Shown here: in pieces, positions 1 to 5,839 of the stretch | Numbering within the stretch: the first letter of the stretch is position 1 | Layout: every line of letters begins with the position of its first letter | Origin: Nocardia sp. | GTDB taxonomy: Bacteria; Actinomycetota; Actinomycetes; Mycobacteriales; Mycobacteriaceae | Length of the DNA stretch: 8,311 bases | Assembly: GCA_013361595.1 (NCBI GenBank) | Contig: JABFXT010000690.1 | Coordinates: forward strand, 1-8,311 | Direction: 5' to 3' | The notes under the pieces: model-generated | Database searches by the model: none | Told to the model about the DNA's origin: nothing | What the model saw: the letters and a program-made list of their open reading frames with translations, nothing else | Position numbers and translations under genes: made by a program

Positions 1-126
1 ACCGGTACCCCGACCGGCCTGTGCCTGCTGGGCGCGCCCGGCTCCGACCGTTCCCTGATCCGTCTCGCCCTCGGCAGTGCCGCGGTAGCTGCCGGGGGAT
101 CGCTCCACAGTGAGGATCGACCATGA
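1..126 (+). CDS. Amidase-family enzyme, C-terminal end only (partial)
   Basis: An open frame enters from the left edge and ends at TGA 124-126, giving 41 residues. The stretch PTGLCLLGAPGSDRSLIRLA resembles the end of amidase-signature enzymes, in which a segment like 'P.GL.L.G.PGSDR.L..LA' closes the fold. These enzymes hydrolyse amides with a Ser-Ser-Lys triad; the catalytic region is outside the window, so activity and substrate cannot be judged. The frame has the base composition of the neighbouring genes. Its TGA overlaps the next gene's ATG (ATGA, 123-126), which suggests co-transcription and translational coupling with the importer and hence a shared role in hydrolysing an imported amide or a downstream intermediate. 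The identification rests on a short tail, so the family is likely but not certain. Confidence 0.62.
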   Translation, partial: TGTPTGLCLLGAPGSDRSLIRLALGSAAVAAGGSLHSEDRP

Positions 127-1097
127 AACGTCCACTCCGTCATATTTTCTCGATCATCGCGGTGACGCTGCTGGCGGTCGCGGGCCTGACCGGCTGTATC
201 GCCACACCCGACAGCGTCGGCGGTGACACCGGCGCGATCCGGATCGGGACGTTGCGCGGCCAGCCGCATCTCTACGCCCCCTATTTCATGCAGCGTTTCG
301 CACCGGAGAACACGACCTACGAGATCGTGCTGTTCGAGAATTCGCCCGATATCAAGAACGCGCTCGCCTCGGGTGCCATCGATATCGGGGTACTCGGGGC
401 TCCGGCGATGCTTTCCGGAGTCGCGGCGGAACAGGATGTGCAGATCATCGCCTCGGCCGCCGACGGCGGATCCGGCTTCGTGGGATCACCGCGGATCGTG
501 ACCCCGGCCGACCTGCGCGGCAAACGGATCGGGTTCCCGGCGGGTTCTTCGCAGGAGATCGCGCTGAAACTCACCCTGCGCGCGCACGGCCTGGACCCCG
601 ACACCGATGTGCAGTTGGTGAATCTGGCGTACTCCGATATGGCGAGCGCCTATACCGCCGGCCGGGTCGATGCCTTCCTCAGCGCGGAAATGGGCGTATC
701 GACCGCCGTTCGGGCCGGTGCCCACCAGATCGTCTCGCCCTACGAGACCCCGATCGGCGCCACCAATATCGTCCTCGGCGGTAACGGCCGCTTCCTCGAC
801 GATCATCCCGACCGTGCCCGCGACACCGTGCGGACCTTCGCCCGGGCCGTCGATTTCATGAAGGGCGATCGCGAAGCCTGGGCGGCCGGTCTGGTGGAGA
901 CCTTCGGTCTCGACCGGGCGGTCACCGATATCGCCATCGACAATGTGCGATTGCGCTGGGAACTCGACGACGAATACCGGCAGCGGGTGAGCGAACTCGC
1001 CCGGCAGATGGTGGACTTCGACCAGTTGCCCGCCGCGCCGGATATGAGCAAGGTCTTCCGGACCGAGTTCCTCGACATCGTGCGTGCGCAGCGATGA
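123..1097 (+). CDS. ABC importer substrate-binding lipoprotein (SsuA/TauA/NMT1-like)
   Basis: This 324-residue protein is the extracytoplasmic solute receptor of the importer encoded by the next two genes. Residues 1-25 form a lipoprotein signal: basic MKRPLRH, a hydrophobic core, then lipobox L22-T-G-C25, so the mature protein should be lipid-anchored at Cys25. The mature part starts with a strand 'IRIGTLRGQPHLYAPYF' and has the family pattern of 'ALASGAIDIGVLGAPAML', 'ADLRGKRIGFPAGSSQE' and 'AGRVDAFLSAE', typical of periplasmic binding proteins for nitrate, sulfonates, taurine and thiamine-type pyrimidines. The length is normal for the group. The start is supported by GAGGA at 112-116, six bases before ATG 123. 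It overlaps the amidase stop by four bases and its own TGA overlaps the permease ATG (ATGA, 1094-1097). The ligand cannot be assigned; the amidohydrolases nearby suggest a nitrogenous small molecule rather than a sulfonate. Confidence 0.9.
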   Translation: MKRPLRHIFSIIAVTLLAVAGLTGCIATPDSVGGDTGAIRIGTLRGQPHLYAPYFMQRFAPENTTYEIVLFENSPDIKNALASGAIDIGVLGAPAMLSGVAAEQDVQIIASAADGGSGFVGSPRIVTPADLRGKRIGFPAGSSQEIALKLTLRAHGLDPDTDVQLVNLAYSDMASAYTAGRVDAFLSAEMGVSTAVRAGAHQIVSPYETPIGATNIVLGGNGRFLDDHPDRARDTVRTFARAVDFMKGDREAWAAGLVETFGLDRAVTDIAIDNVRLRWELDDEYRQRVSELARQMVDFDQLPAAPDMSKVFRTEFLDIVRAQR

Positions 1098-1999
1098 CCA
1101 CGCTGGGAATCCGCGCCGAGCAGGCCACCGAACCGGCGGGCCCGGAAACCGCAGCGGTCGCGGGCCCGCCCGATCCGCGATCGCGGCGCGCCCGCTACCG
1201 GGCCCGGGTGGTGGCGATCCTGTGGGCGCTGCCGGTGCCGCTGGTGGTACTGCTGCTGTGGGACCGCGGGGTCGGCGGCGGCTGGACTCTCCCGTTCGGT
1301 ATCCAGATGCAGTTCCTGCCCACCCCGCTGGAGGTCGCGCGGCGGCTGGCGGATCTGGCGGTGGGCGGGATCGTCGACGATTCCTATAGCGGCACGCTGT
1401 GGCTGCACCTGTACGCCAGTACGGTCCGGGTACTCCAGGGGTTCGCGATCGCGGCCGCGGTGGCGGTGCCGCTGGGAATCGTGATGGGGCGTTCGCCGCT
1501 CGTGTTCCGGATGCTCGAGCCCACTCTCAATCTCATCCGCCCGATCCCGGTGACCGCCTGGGCCCCGCTGTCCCTGCTGATCATCGGATTCGGGGACCGG
1601 GCCACCATCTTCCGGGTCTTCCTGGCCGCGGTGTTCTCCATCCTGATCAACACCATCGCCGGGGTGCGCGCGGTACCCGCGCGGCTGTTCGAGGCCGCGG
1701 CCATGCTCGGCACGCCACCGGCGCAGACGTTGTACAAGGTGGTGTTACCGGCCGCGATTCCGACGATCGTCTCCGGACTGCGGATCGCGCTCGGCCTGTC
1801 CTGGGTGATCCTGGTGGTGGGCGAGACGGTCGGTATCCGGGTCGGGCTGGGCGCGCTGATCACCCAGGCGCGTGAACAATCCCGGACCGACCTCATCGTC
1901 GCCGTCATGATCGTGATCGGGCTGGCCGGGTTCCTGGCCGACCGCATCATGATGCTCGCTGTACGCCTGGTCGCCGGGCGGCGACCGCTGCTCCCGTGA
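1094..1999 (+). CDS. ABC importer permease (SsuC/TauC-like, BPD family)
   Basis: This 301-residue integral membrane protein forms the channel of the first importer. After a polar cytoplasmic tail of about 38 residues there is a first membrane segment (about 39-56), then the family's 'FLPTPLEVARRLADL' segment and about five more hydrophobic stretches. The cytoplasmic coupling loop with the EAA motif is clear: E200-A-A-A-M-L-G206, followed by 'LPAAIP' at 218-223, the segment that docks onto the ATPase. This matches binding-protein-dependent permeases of the nitrate/sulfonate/taurine group, and the length is a little above the usual 250-280 because of the N-terminal tail. The start shares ATGA with the upstream stop and has no good Shine-Dalgarno sequence of its own, so translation probably depends on coupling to the binding-protein gene. 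Confidence 0.9.
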   Translation: MTTLGIRAEQATEPAGPETAAVAGPPDPRSRRARYRARVVAILWALPVPLVVLLLWDRGVGGGWTLPFGIQMQFLPTPLEVARRLADLAVGGIVDDSYSGTLWLHLYASTVRVLQGFAIAAAVAVPLGIVMGRSPLVFRMLEPTLNLIRPIPVTAWAPLSLLIIGFGDRATIFRVFLAAVFSILINTIAGVRAVPARLFEAAAMLGTPPAQTLYKVVLPAAIPTIVSGLRIALGLSWVILVVGETVGIRVGLGALITQAREQSRTDLIVAVMIVIGLAGFLADRIMMLAVRLVAGRRPLLP

Positions 2000-2013
2000 C
2001 CCTTCTCCGGATC

Positions 2014-2019
2014 AGGTGA
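2014..2019 (+). promoter_or_regulatory. Ribosome binding site AGGTGA for the first ATPase gene
   Basis: AGGTGA lies five bases before ATG 2025 and matches the end of 16S rRNA well. The other in-frame starts, GTG 2016 and ATG 2019, overlap this site and have only weak purine runs before them. This favours ATG 2025. Confidence 0.5.
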
Positions 2020-2024
2020 TGACC

Positions 2025-2831
2025 ATGAAGATCTATTCCACCCGCCGCCGTCCACACCGGCCCGCGCGGATCGTGCTCGACGGCCTGGGTAAACGATTCC
2101 CGGGCGCAACCGGTTACGCGGTGGACGGGGTGGATCTCGATATCGCCGCCGGGGAATTCGTCTGCGTGGTGGGCGCCAGCGGTTGCGGGAAATCGACCCT
2201 GCTGCGGATCCTGGCCGGATTCGAAACCGGCACCCGGGGCGCGGTATCGGTCGGCGACGAGCCGGTCACCGGCCCCGGCCCGGACCGGGGTGTCGTCTTC
2301 CAGGATTACGGGCTGTTCCCGTGGCTCACCGTCGCGGAGAACATCGCCTACGGGCCGAAACAGGCCCGGATGACCCGCGACGATATCCGGGAGACCACCG
2401 ATCGCAGCCTGGAAACCGTCGGCCTGACCCGGGTGCGTGATTCGTTCCCGCACCAGCTCTCCGGCGGTATGCAACAGCGTGTCGCCATCGCCCGGGTACT
2501 GGCCAACCGGCCGGCGGTGCTGTTGATGGACGAACCCTTCGGTGCGCTCGACGCGCTCACCCGCGCCGATATGCAGACCGAACTCGCCCGTATCCACCGG
2601 GATTCCGGGGTCACGGTCGTCTTCGTCACCCACAGCGTGGAGGAGGCGGTGTATCTGGCGGACCGGGTGGTGGTGATGGCCGGTGGTACCGCGCACGGTA
2701 CGGCCGGGCATGTGCGCGAGGTGGTGACCATCGAGCTGCCCCGGGCGCGGGAGGCCACCGCCCCGGAGTTCAACGATTACAAGCGCCGGATCGATGCGCT
2801 GATCCACCAGGGCGACCGGGCCGCCGCCTGA
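2025..2831 (+). CDS. ABC importer ATP-binding subunit (SsuB/TauB-like)
   Basis: This protein of about 268 residues powers the first importer by ATP hydrolysis on the cytoplasmic side. All nucleotide-binding motifs are intact (numbered from ATG 2025): Walker A G50-ASGCGKST58, Q-loop Q93 in VVFQDYGLFPW, signature LSGGMQQR 145-152, Walker B VLLMDEP 165-171 with catalytic E170, D-loop FGALD, and switch His203 in VFVTHS. The motif style and length match the nitrate/sulfonate/taurine ATPase group. ATG 2025 is preferred because AGGTGA sits five bases upstream; GTG 2016 or ATG 2019 would add two or three residues. The gene follows the permease by 25 bp and is likely in the same operon. It ends seven bases before the stop of the convergent amidohydrolase gene. 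Confidence 0.92.
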   Translation: MKIYSTRRRPHRPARIVLDGLGKRFPGATGYAVDGVDLDIAAGEFVCVVGASGCGKSTLLRILAGFETGTRGAVSVGDEPVTGPGPDRGVVFQDYGLFPWLTVAENIAYGPKQARMTRDDIRETTDRSLETVGLTRVRDSFPHQLSGGMQQRVAIARVLANRPAVLLMDEPFGALDALTRADMQTELARIHRDSGVTVVFVTHSVEEAVYLADRVVVMAGGTAHGTAGHVREVVTIELPRAREATAPEFNDYKRRIDALIHQGDRAAA

Positions 2832-2838
2832 CCGCGGC

Positions 2839-4122
2839 TCATACCGGGGTCGCCGGTAGCAGTTCCCGGGTCCGGGTCGTCCGCGCGACGACCCGGCCCG
2901 CTTTCACGACATAGCAGCGATCGGGCCGGTCCAGCAGGGCGTCGGCGACGCGGTGGGTGGACAGCACCACCAGGTCGGCGGCCGCGCCCACCCGCAACCC
3001 GTAGCCGTCGGCGATACCGATCACGGCGGCCGCCTCGTAGGTGGCCATACCGAGGACCCGGGTCAGCTCGGCGGGACCGGCCAGATGCGAGGTCTGCGCC
3101 AGGAACAGGCCGATATCGAGCAGATCGGCATTGCCGTACGGGGTGAAGGCGTTGCGGATGTTGTTGGAGGAGTAAGCGGTCCGTACCCCGGCCGCCCACA
3201 ACTCCCGCACGGGTGCGATACCGCGGCGGATATTCGCGGTGTCACCGCGTCCGCCCAGGAACATATCGGTGGCCGGCAGCGGGACCACGGCCACGCCCGC
3301 GTCGGCGAGCCGGTAGAGCACGCGCTGCCGATCCGCGGGCGGACGGGCGGCCAGGGAAGTGGCGTGACCGATGGTGACCCGGCCCGCCATCCCGGTCCGA
3401 TCGGTGACCTCGGCGATGTAATCGGCCAGGGCGAAGCGGGGGTCGGCGGTGTCGTCGGCGAAATCGGCGTGCAGGTCGACCGGGACCCCGAACTCGGCGG
3501 CGAGGTCGAAGACGAGATCGATATGGCGCCGGCACTCGGCGACCGAATCCTCGTTGTAGGTACAGCCGCCGATCACATCGGCGCCGTCGCGCAATCCTTC
3601 GCGCAGCAGGTCGAGGGTGCCGGGCGCGCGGAAGATCCCCTCCTGCGGAAAGGCCACGATCTGCAGGTCGATCCGGCCGCGGAATTCCTCCCGCAGGTCC
3701 AGCAGGGTGTGCACACCCAGCAGTCCGACGATGGGGTCGACATCCGGGTGCGCCCGGACGGCGGTGGTGCCGTGGATGATCGCCTGTTCGAGGACGCGGC
3801 GGGCGCGATCGGCGACCGAGGCCGGGGTGAACTCTCGTTTCAGGTCCGCGGTGATCGCTATCGCCCCGGCCAGGGTGCCGTCGGGGTTCGCGCGTTCGCC
3901 GTCGAGCAGCGCCTTGTCCAGGTGCACATGCGATTCGATGAGGCCCGGGATCACCACGCGGCCGGCGCAGTCGATCTCCTCGGTGGCGGTCGCCGGCAGT
4001 GCCGGGCCGATCGCGGTGATCACGCCGTCCGTGACCGCGATATCGACCGGGGCGGTCGCGTCGTCGATGCGCGCGGCGCGGAGCAGCAGATCCGTGTTGC
4101 CGAACGGCGCCGGGTTCGTCAC
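2839..4122 (-). CDS. Cytosine-deaminase-like metal-dependent amidohydrolase 1
   Basis: This 427-residue cytoplasmic protein belongs to the amidohydrolase superfamily, in the branch with cytosine deaminase (CodA) and N-isopropylammelide hydrolase (AtzC), which hydrolyse C-N bonds of ring amines. Visible elements: an N-terminal beta-sandwich strand set, H65-V-H67-LDK (first metal ligands), VAFPQ with Q160 (the CodA substrate-binding Gln), H218 in VDLHADF, H253 in TIGHATS, a CodA-like 'LGGRGDT..RRGI' segment, and N320 in SSNNIRNAF. Against the CodA sequence as I recall it, the catalytic Glu after the third His is F221 and the metal-binding Asp is N320, so it may use altered chemistry. GTG 4122 is chosen because GGAGGT lies four bases upstream; the frame stays open further upstream only as a shadow of the regulator gene. 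An operator-like palindrome lies 33 bp upstream. The substrate is unknown. Confidence 0.85.
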   Translation of the reverse strand: MTNPAPFGNTDLLLRAARIDDATAPVDIAVTDGVITAIGPALPATATEEIDCAGRVVIPGLIESHVHLDKALLDGERANPDGTLAGAIAITADLKREFTPASVADRARRVLEQAIIHGTTAVRAHPDVDPIVGLLGVHTLLDLREEFRGRIDLQIVAFPQEGIFRAPGTLDLLREGLRDGADVIGGCTYNEDSVAECRRHIDLVFDLAAEFGVPVDLHADFADDTADPRFALADYIAEVTDRTGMAGRVTIGHATSLAARPPADRQRVLYRLADAGVAVVPLPATDMFLGGRGDTANIRRGIAPVRELWAAGVRTAYSSNNIRNAFTPYGNADLLDIGLFLAQTSHLAGPAELTRVLGMATYEAAAVIGIADGYGLRVGAAADLVVLSTHRVADALLDRPDRCYVVKAGRVVARTTRTRELLPATPV

Positions 4123-4126
4123 GGGC

Positions 4127-4132
4127 ACCTCC
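4127..4132 (-). promoter_or_regulatory. Ribosome binding site GGAGGT for amidohydrolase 1
   Basis: On the minus strand GGAGGT stands four bases before GTG 4122 (GGAGG with a five-base spacer). It is the best site in this region and decides the start inside a frame that runs open far upstream. Confidence 0.65.
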
Positions 4133-4154
4133 GGGTCCGAAAAGGTCACATCGG

Positions 4155-4164
4155 TTGTATACGA
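4155..4164. promoter_or_regulatory. Putative GntR/FCD operator, copy 1 (TTGTATACGA)
   Basis: The site contains the hexamer palindrome GTATAC at 4157-4162 and differs by one base from TCGTATACGA found elsewhere in the locus. It lies in the 83-bp gap between the regulator stop and amidohydrolase 1, 33 bp before that gene's GTG. GT...AC dyads are what FadR/FCD-type GntR proteins usually bind. Binding here by the neighbouring regulator is inference; it would give amidohydrolase 1 its own control in addition to any read-through from the regulator gene. Confidence 0.6.
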
Positions 4165-4205
4165 CCCGGGTGTTTCCGGCGGGCCCGCGCAATGCTTCGG
4201 CGAGG

Positions 4206-4874
4206 TTACGAACCCGCGCCCGAAGGTGCCGGTCGGGTGTGCCGGAGCCGGTAGGCGGTGGTCGCGTGGGCGATGTGCTCGGTGACCAGACGCTGGGCTA
4301 GATCGGCGTCGCGGGCCTCGAGGGCGGCGCAGATCCGCTCGTGTTCGTCCCAGGAGTCGGTGGCGCGGCGGGGGAGTTCGACCGCGTACACCCAGGCGAT
4401 CTTCCAGCCGAGCTGGGTGATCAGGCCGGCCAGCAGGCTGCTGCCCGACGCCTCGGCCAGCACCTCGTGGAAGCGGCTGTTGAGCCTGGTCAGATCGTCG
4501 AGACGGCCGGAGCGTACCGATTCCTGCCCCAGCGCGGTCAGCTCTTTGAGCCGGCCGAGCTGTTCGGGGGTGCACCGGTGCGCGGCCCGGCTCGCGCACA
4601 ACGGTTCGAGCAGGGCGCGGATCTCGAGCAGGTCGGCCGCCTCGGCCTCGGTCAACTCGGCCACGAAGGTGCCGGCGTAGGGGCGTGAGTACGCGAAGCC
4701 CTCGGCCTCGAGCGTGCGCAATGCCTCCCGTACCGGCACCCGGGAGACCCCGTAGCTCTCGGCCAGTGTGTCCTCGGTCAGTCGCTGTCCCGGCGCGAAG
4801 ACCCCGCGGATGATGTCGTCGCGAATGGCGCGGCACACCTGCTGTTTGGTCATCCGCGGGTTGGTGCTGTCCAC
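4206..4874 (-). CDS. GntR-family transcriptional regulator, FCD (FadR-like) subfamily
   Basis: This is a DNA-binding regulator of about 222 residues. Residues 8-75 form the winged helix typical of GntR proteins: VCRAIRDDIIRGVFAPGQRL, then the helix-turn-helix TLAESYGVSRVPVREALRTL, then a wing at about 60-72. Residues of about 80-212 form the all-helical FCD ligand domain, with His136 (NSRFH), His178 (DEHERI) and His200 (TEHI) at the usual metal-ligand places; the Asp expected four residues before the first His appears to be N132. Ligands of such regulators are usually carboxylates or pathway metabolites. GTG 4874 is chosen because GAGGA lies four bases upstream; ATG 4853 is a shorter alternative and ATG 4913 a longer one. 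It lies between amidohydrolase 1, its downstream neighbour on the minus strand, and the divergent TauE-like gene, and operator-like palindromes flank its promoter region, which suggests local control and autoregulation. Confidence 0.9.
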   Translation of the reverse strand: MDSTNPRMTKQQVCRAIRDDIIRGVFAPGQRLTEDTLAESYGVSRVPVREALRTLEAEGFAYSRPYAGTFVAELTEAEAADLLEIRALLEPLCASRAAHRCTPEQLGRLKELTALGQESVRSGRLDDLTRLNSRFHEVLAEASGSSLLAGLITQLGWKIAWVYAVELPRRATDSWDEHERICAALEARDADLAQRLVTEHIAHATTAYRLRHTRPAPSGAGS

Positions 4875-4878
4875 ATCG

Positions 4879-4883
4879 TCCTC
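4879..4883 (-). promoter_or_regulatory. Ribosome binding site GAGGA for the GntR gene
   Basis: On the minus strand GAGGA stands four bases before GTG 4874. The alternative ATG 4853 has no comparable site, so this supports the GTG start, which keeps the short N-terminal arm before the winged helix. Confidence 0.45.
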
Positions 4884-4907
4884 GGCTCGGGGTGGGGTCG
4901 GCGGCGG

Positions 4908-4917
4908 TCGCATACGA
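4908..4917. promoter_or_regulatory. Putative GntR/FCD operator, copy 2 (TCGCATACGA)
   Basis: This is one base different from the perfect palindrome TCGTATACGA and shares the right flank ATACGATCC with copy 3. It lies in the 201-bp divergent region, 33 bp before the regulator's GTG. This position fits autoregulation of the GntR gene. It is the least symmetrical of the five copies and may be a weaker site; the role is inferred. Confidence 0.5.
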
Positions 4918-5035
4918 TCCACCGCCCGGTACTCCACCTGAATACCAGGAATGCTGGCGAATCGCCGGTGGGGCCCAGCGGAGCGGCGCGTTTCCGTGGT
5001 GAGCGGCAGCACACGGACGGCATTGCCCCGCTTTT

Positions 5036-5045
5036 TCGTATACGA
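5036..5045. promoter_or_regulatory. Putative GntR/FCD operator, copy 3 (perfect TCGTATACGA)
   Basis: This is a perfect 10-bp inverted repeat in an AT-richer patch (CTTTTTCGTATACGATCC) of the divergent promoter region, 30 bp before the TauE-like start. It probably overlaps or adjoins the promoter of the TauE-like/amidohydrolase 2 operon, although I could not assign a convincing -35/-10 pair. The same 10-mer recurs exactly at 7037-7046. Confidence 0.68.
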
Positions 5046-5064
5046 TCCGGACTCACTTGTGATC

Positions 5065-5070
5065 GGAAGG
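5065..5070 (+). promoter_or_regulatory. Ribosome binding site GGAAGG for the TauE-like gene
   Basis: GGAAGG precedes ATG 5076 with a five-base spacer. This fixes the start; the frame remains open upstream to 4968, but that extension crosses the operator and promoter region and does not look like protein of this family. Confidence 0.65.
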
Positions 5071-5075
5071 ACACC

Positions 5076-5819
5076 ATGGATCCCGTGTACGCGGTGCTAC
5101 TGCTGGCGGCCGGTTTCGGCGCCGGGGTGTGCAACACCATCGCCGGCGGCGGCAGCCTGCTGTCGTTTCCCGCCCTGGTGGCCACCGGGCTGCCGCCGGT
5201 GACCGCGACAGTGACCAATGCCGTAGCGGTCTGGCCGGGTTATCTGGGCGGCGCGGCCGCGCTGCGTTCGCGGCTGGTCGAACACCGCAGCCTGCTGCCC
5301 CGGCTGATCGTCATCGGCACCGCCGGGGCGCTCGGCGGGGTGGTGGCGCTGCTCGCGGCACCGCCCGAGGTGTTCACCGCGCTGGTGCCGTATCTGATCC
5401 TGGCGGCGACCGCCCTGTTCGCCGCGCAACCGGTGATCTCCCGCAAGCTCGCCGAGAAGGGCGGCGATTCCCGGTTCACCCTCTTCGCCGGAGTCTTCCT
5501 CGGCGGGATGTACGGGGCGTACTTCAACGGCGGGATGGGGATCGTGCTGCTCACCGCGCTCGCGCTCGGGATCGACGCCTCGATCACTCTGCTCAACGGC
5601 CTGAAGAGTGTGCTCACCCTGGCCGTCTCCACGACCGCCACCGTCGCGGTGGCTCTCTTCGGTCCGGTCGACTGGTGGTCGGTCCTGATCCTGGCCCCGG
5701 CCTGCCTGCTCGGCGGCGTCGTGGGCGGCAAGATCTCCGACCGGTTGCGTCCCGGCGCGTTCCGGGCCCTGGTGATCGTCTTCGGTGCCGGTGCGGGCAT
5801 CGCGATGTTGTTCGCGTGA
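5076..5819 (+). CDS. TauE/SafE-family membrane permease
   Basis: This 247-residue protein has about eight membrane segments and the two-fold internal repeat of the TauE/SafE (formerly DUF81) family. Repeat one begins with 'GFGAGVCNTIAGGGSLLSFP' (about 13-32) followed by 'ATVTNAVAVWPG'; repeat two with 'AGVFLGGMYGAYFNGGMG' (about 138-155) followed by 'LLNGLKSVLTLAVSTTATV'. Members move small anions such as sulfite, sulfoacetate or other organic acids across the inner membrane, but most are uncharacterised. The length is normal. ATG 5076 is set by GGAAGG upstream. It is the first gene of a plus-strand pair with amidohydrolase 2 (20-bp gap) and is divergent from the GntR gene. I infer import of substrate or export of an acidic product of that enzyme; the direction cannot be read from sequence. 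Confidence 0.88.
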   Translation: MDPVYAVLLLAAGFGAGVCNTIAGGGSLLSFPALVATGLPPVTATVTNAVAVWPGYLGGAAALRSRLVEHRSLLPRLIVIGTAGALGGVVALLAAPPEVFTALVPYLILAATALFAAQPVISRKLAEKGGDSRFTLFAGVFLGGMYGAYFNGGMGIVLLTALALGIDASITLLNGLKSVLTLAVSTTATVAVALFGPVDWWSVLILAPACLLGGVVGGKISDRLRPGAFRALVIVFGAGAGIAMLFA

Positions 5820-5839
5820 ATCTGCGGAAAGAAGGAATC

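Noticed and set aside
2016..2831. Naming the importers as taurine, sulfonate or nitrate transporters
   Set aside because: These ATPases and permeases are too similar across substrates; the neighbours are amidohydrolases, not sulfonate or nitrate enzymes, so only the broad family is given.
2820..2870. Search for a bidirectional terminator between the convergent first ATPase and amidohydrolase 1
   Set aside because: Only seven bases separate the two stops and no convincing stem-loop with a T-run was seen on either strand.
4179..4188. GC palindrome GCGGGCCCGC between the GntR gene and amidohydrolase 1, considered as a terminator
   Set aside because: It has no loop and no T-run; short GC palindromes of this kind are expected by chance in such DNA.
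2953..4254. A 433-residue plus-strand open frame opposite amidohydrolase 1
   Set aside because: It is the antisense shadow of a clear amidohydrolase, with Gly/His/Gln-rich low-complexity content and no family features.
2839..4836. A 665-residue open frame on the minus strand, apparently a fusion of an unknown N-terminal region with amidohydrolase 1
   Set aside because: The upstream part is an Arg/Pro/Gly-rich shadow of the GntR gene in another frame. The family sequence starts near GTG 4122, which has its own GGAGGT.
4968..5075. An N-terminal extension of the TauE-like protein from 4968
   Set aside because: It crosses the divergent promoter region and the palindrome at 5036-5045; GGAAGG before ATG 5076 and the typical family start support the shorter form.
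5129..5839. An upstream extension of amidohydrolase 2 (635-residue frame from 5129)
   Set aside because: The extension overlaps the TauE-like gene in another frame and is low-complexity Arg/Gly-rich sequence; ATG 5840 has a ribosome site and starts the family's first strand.
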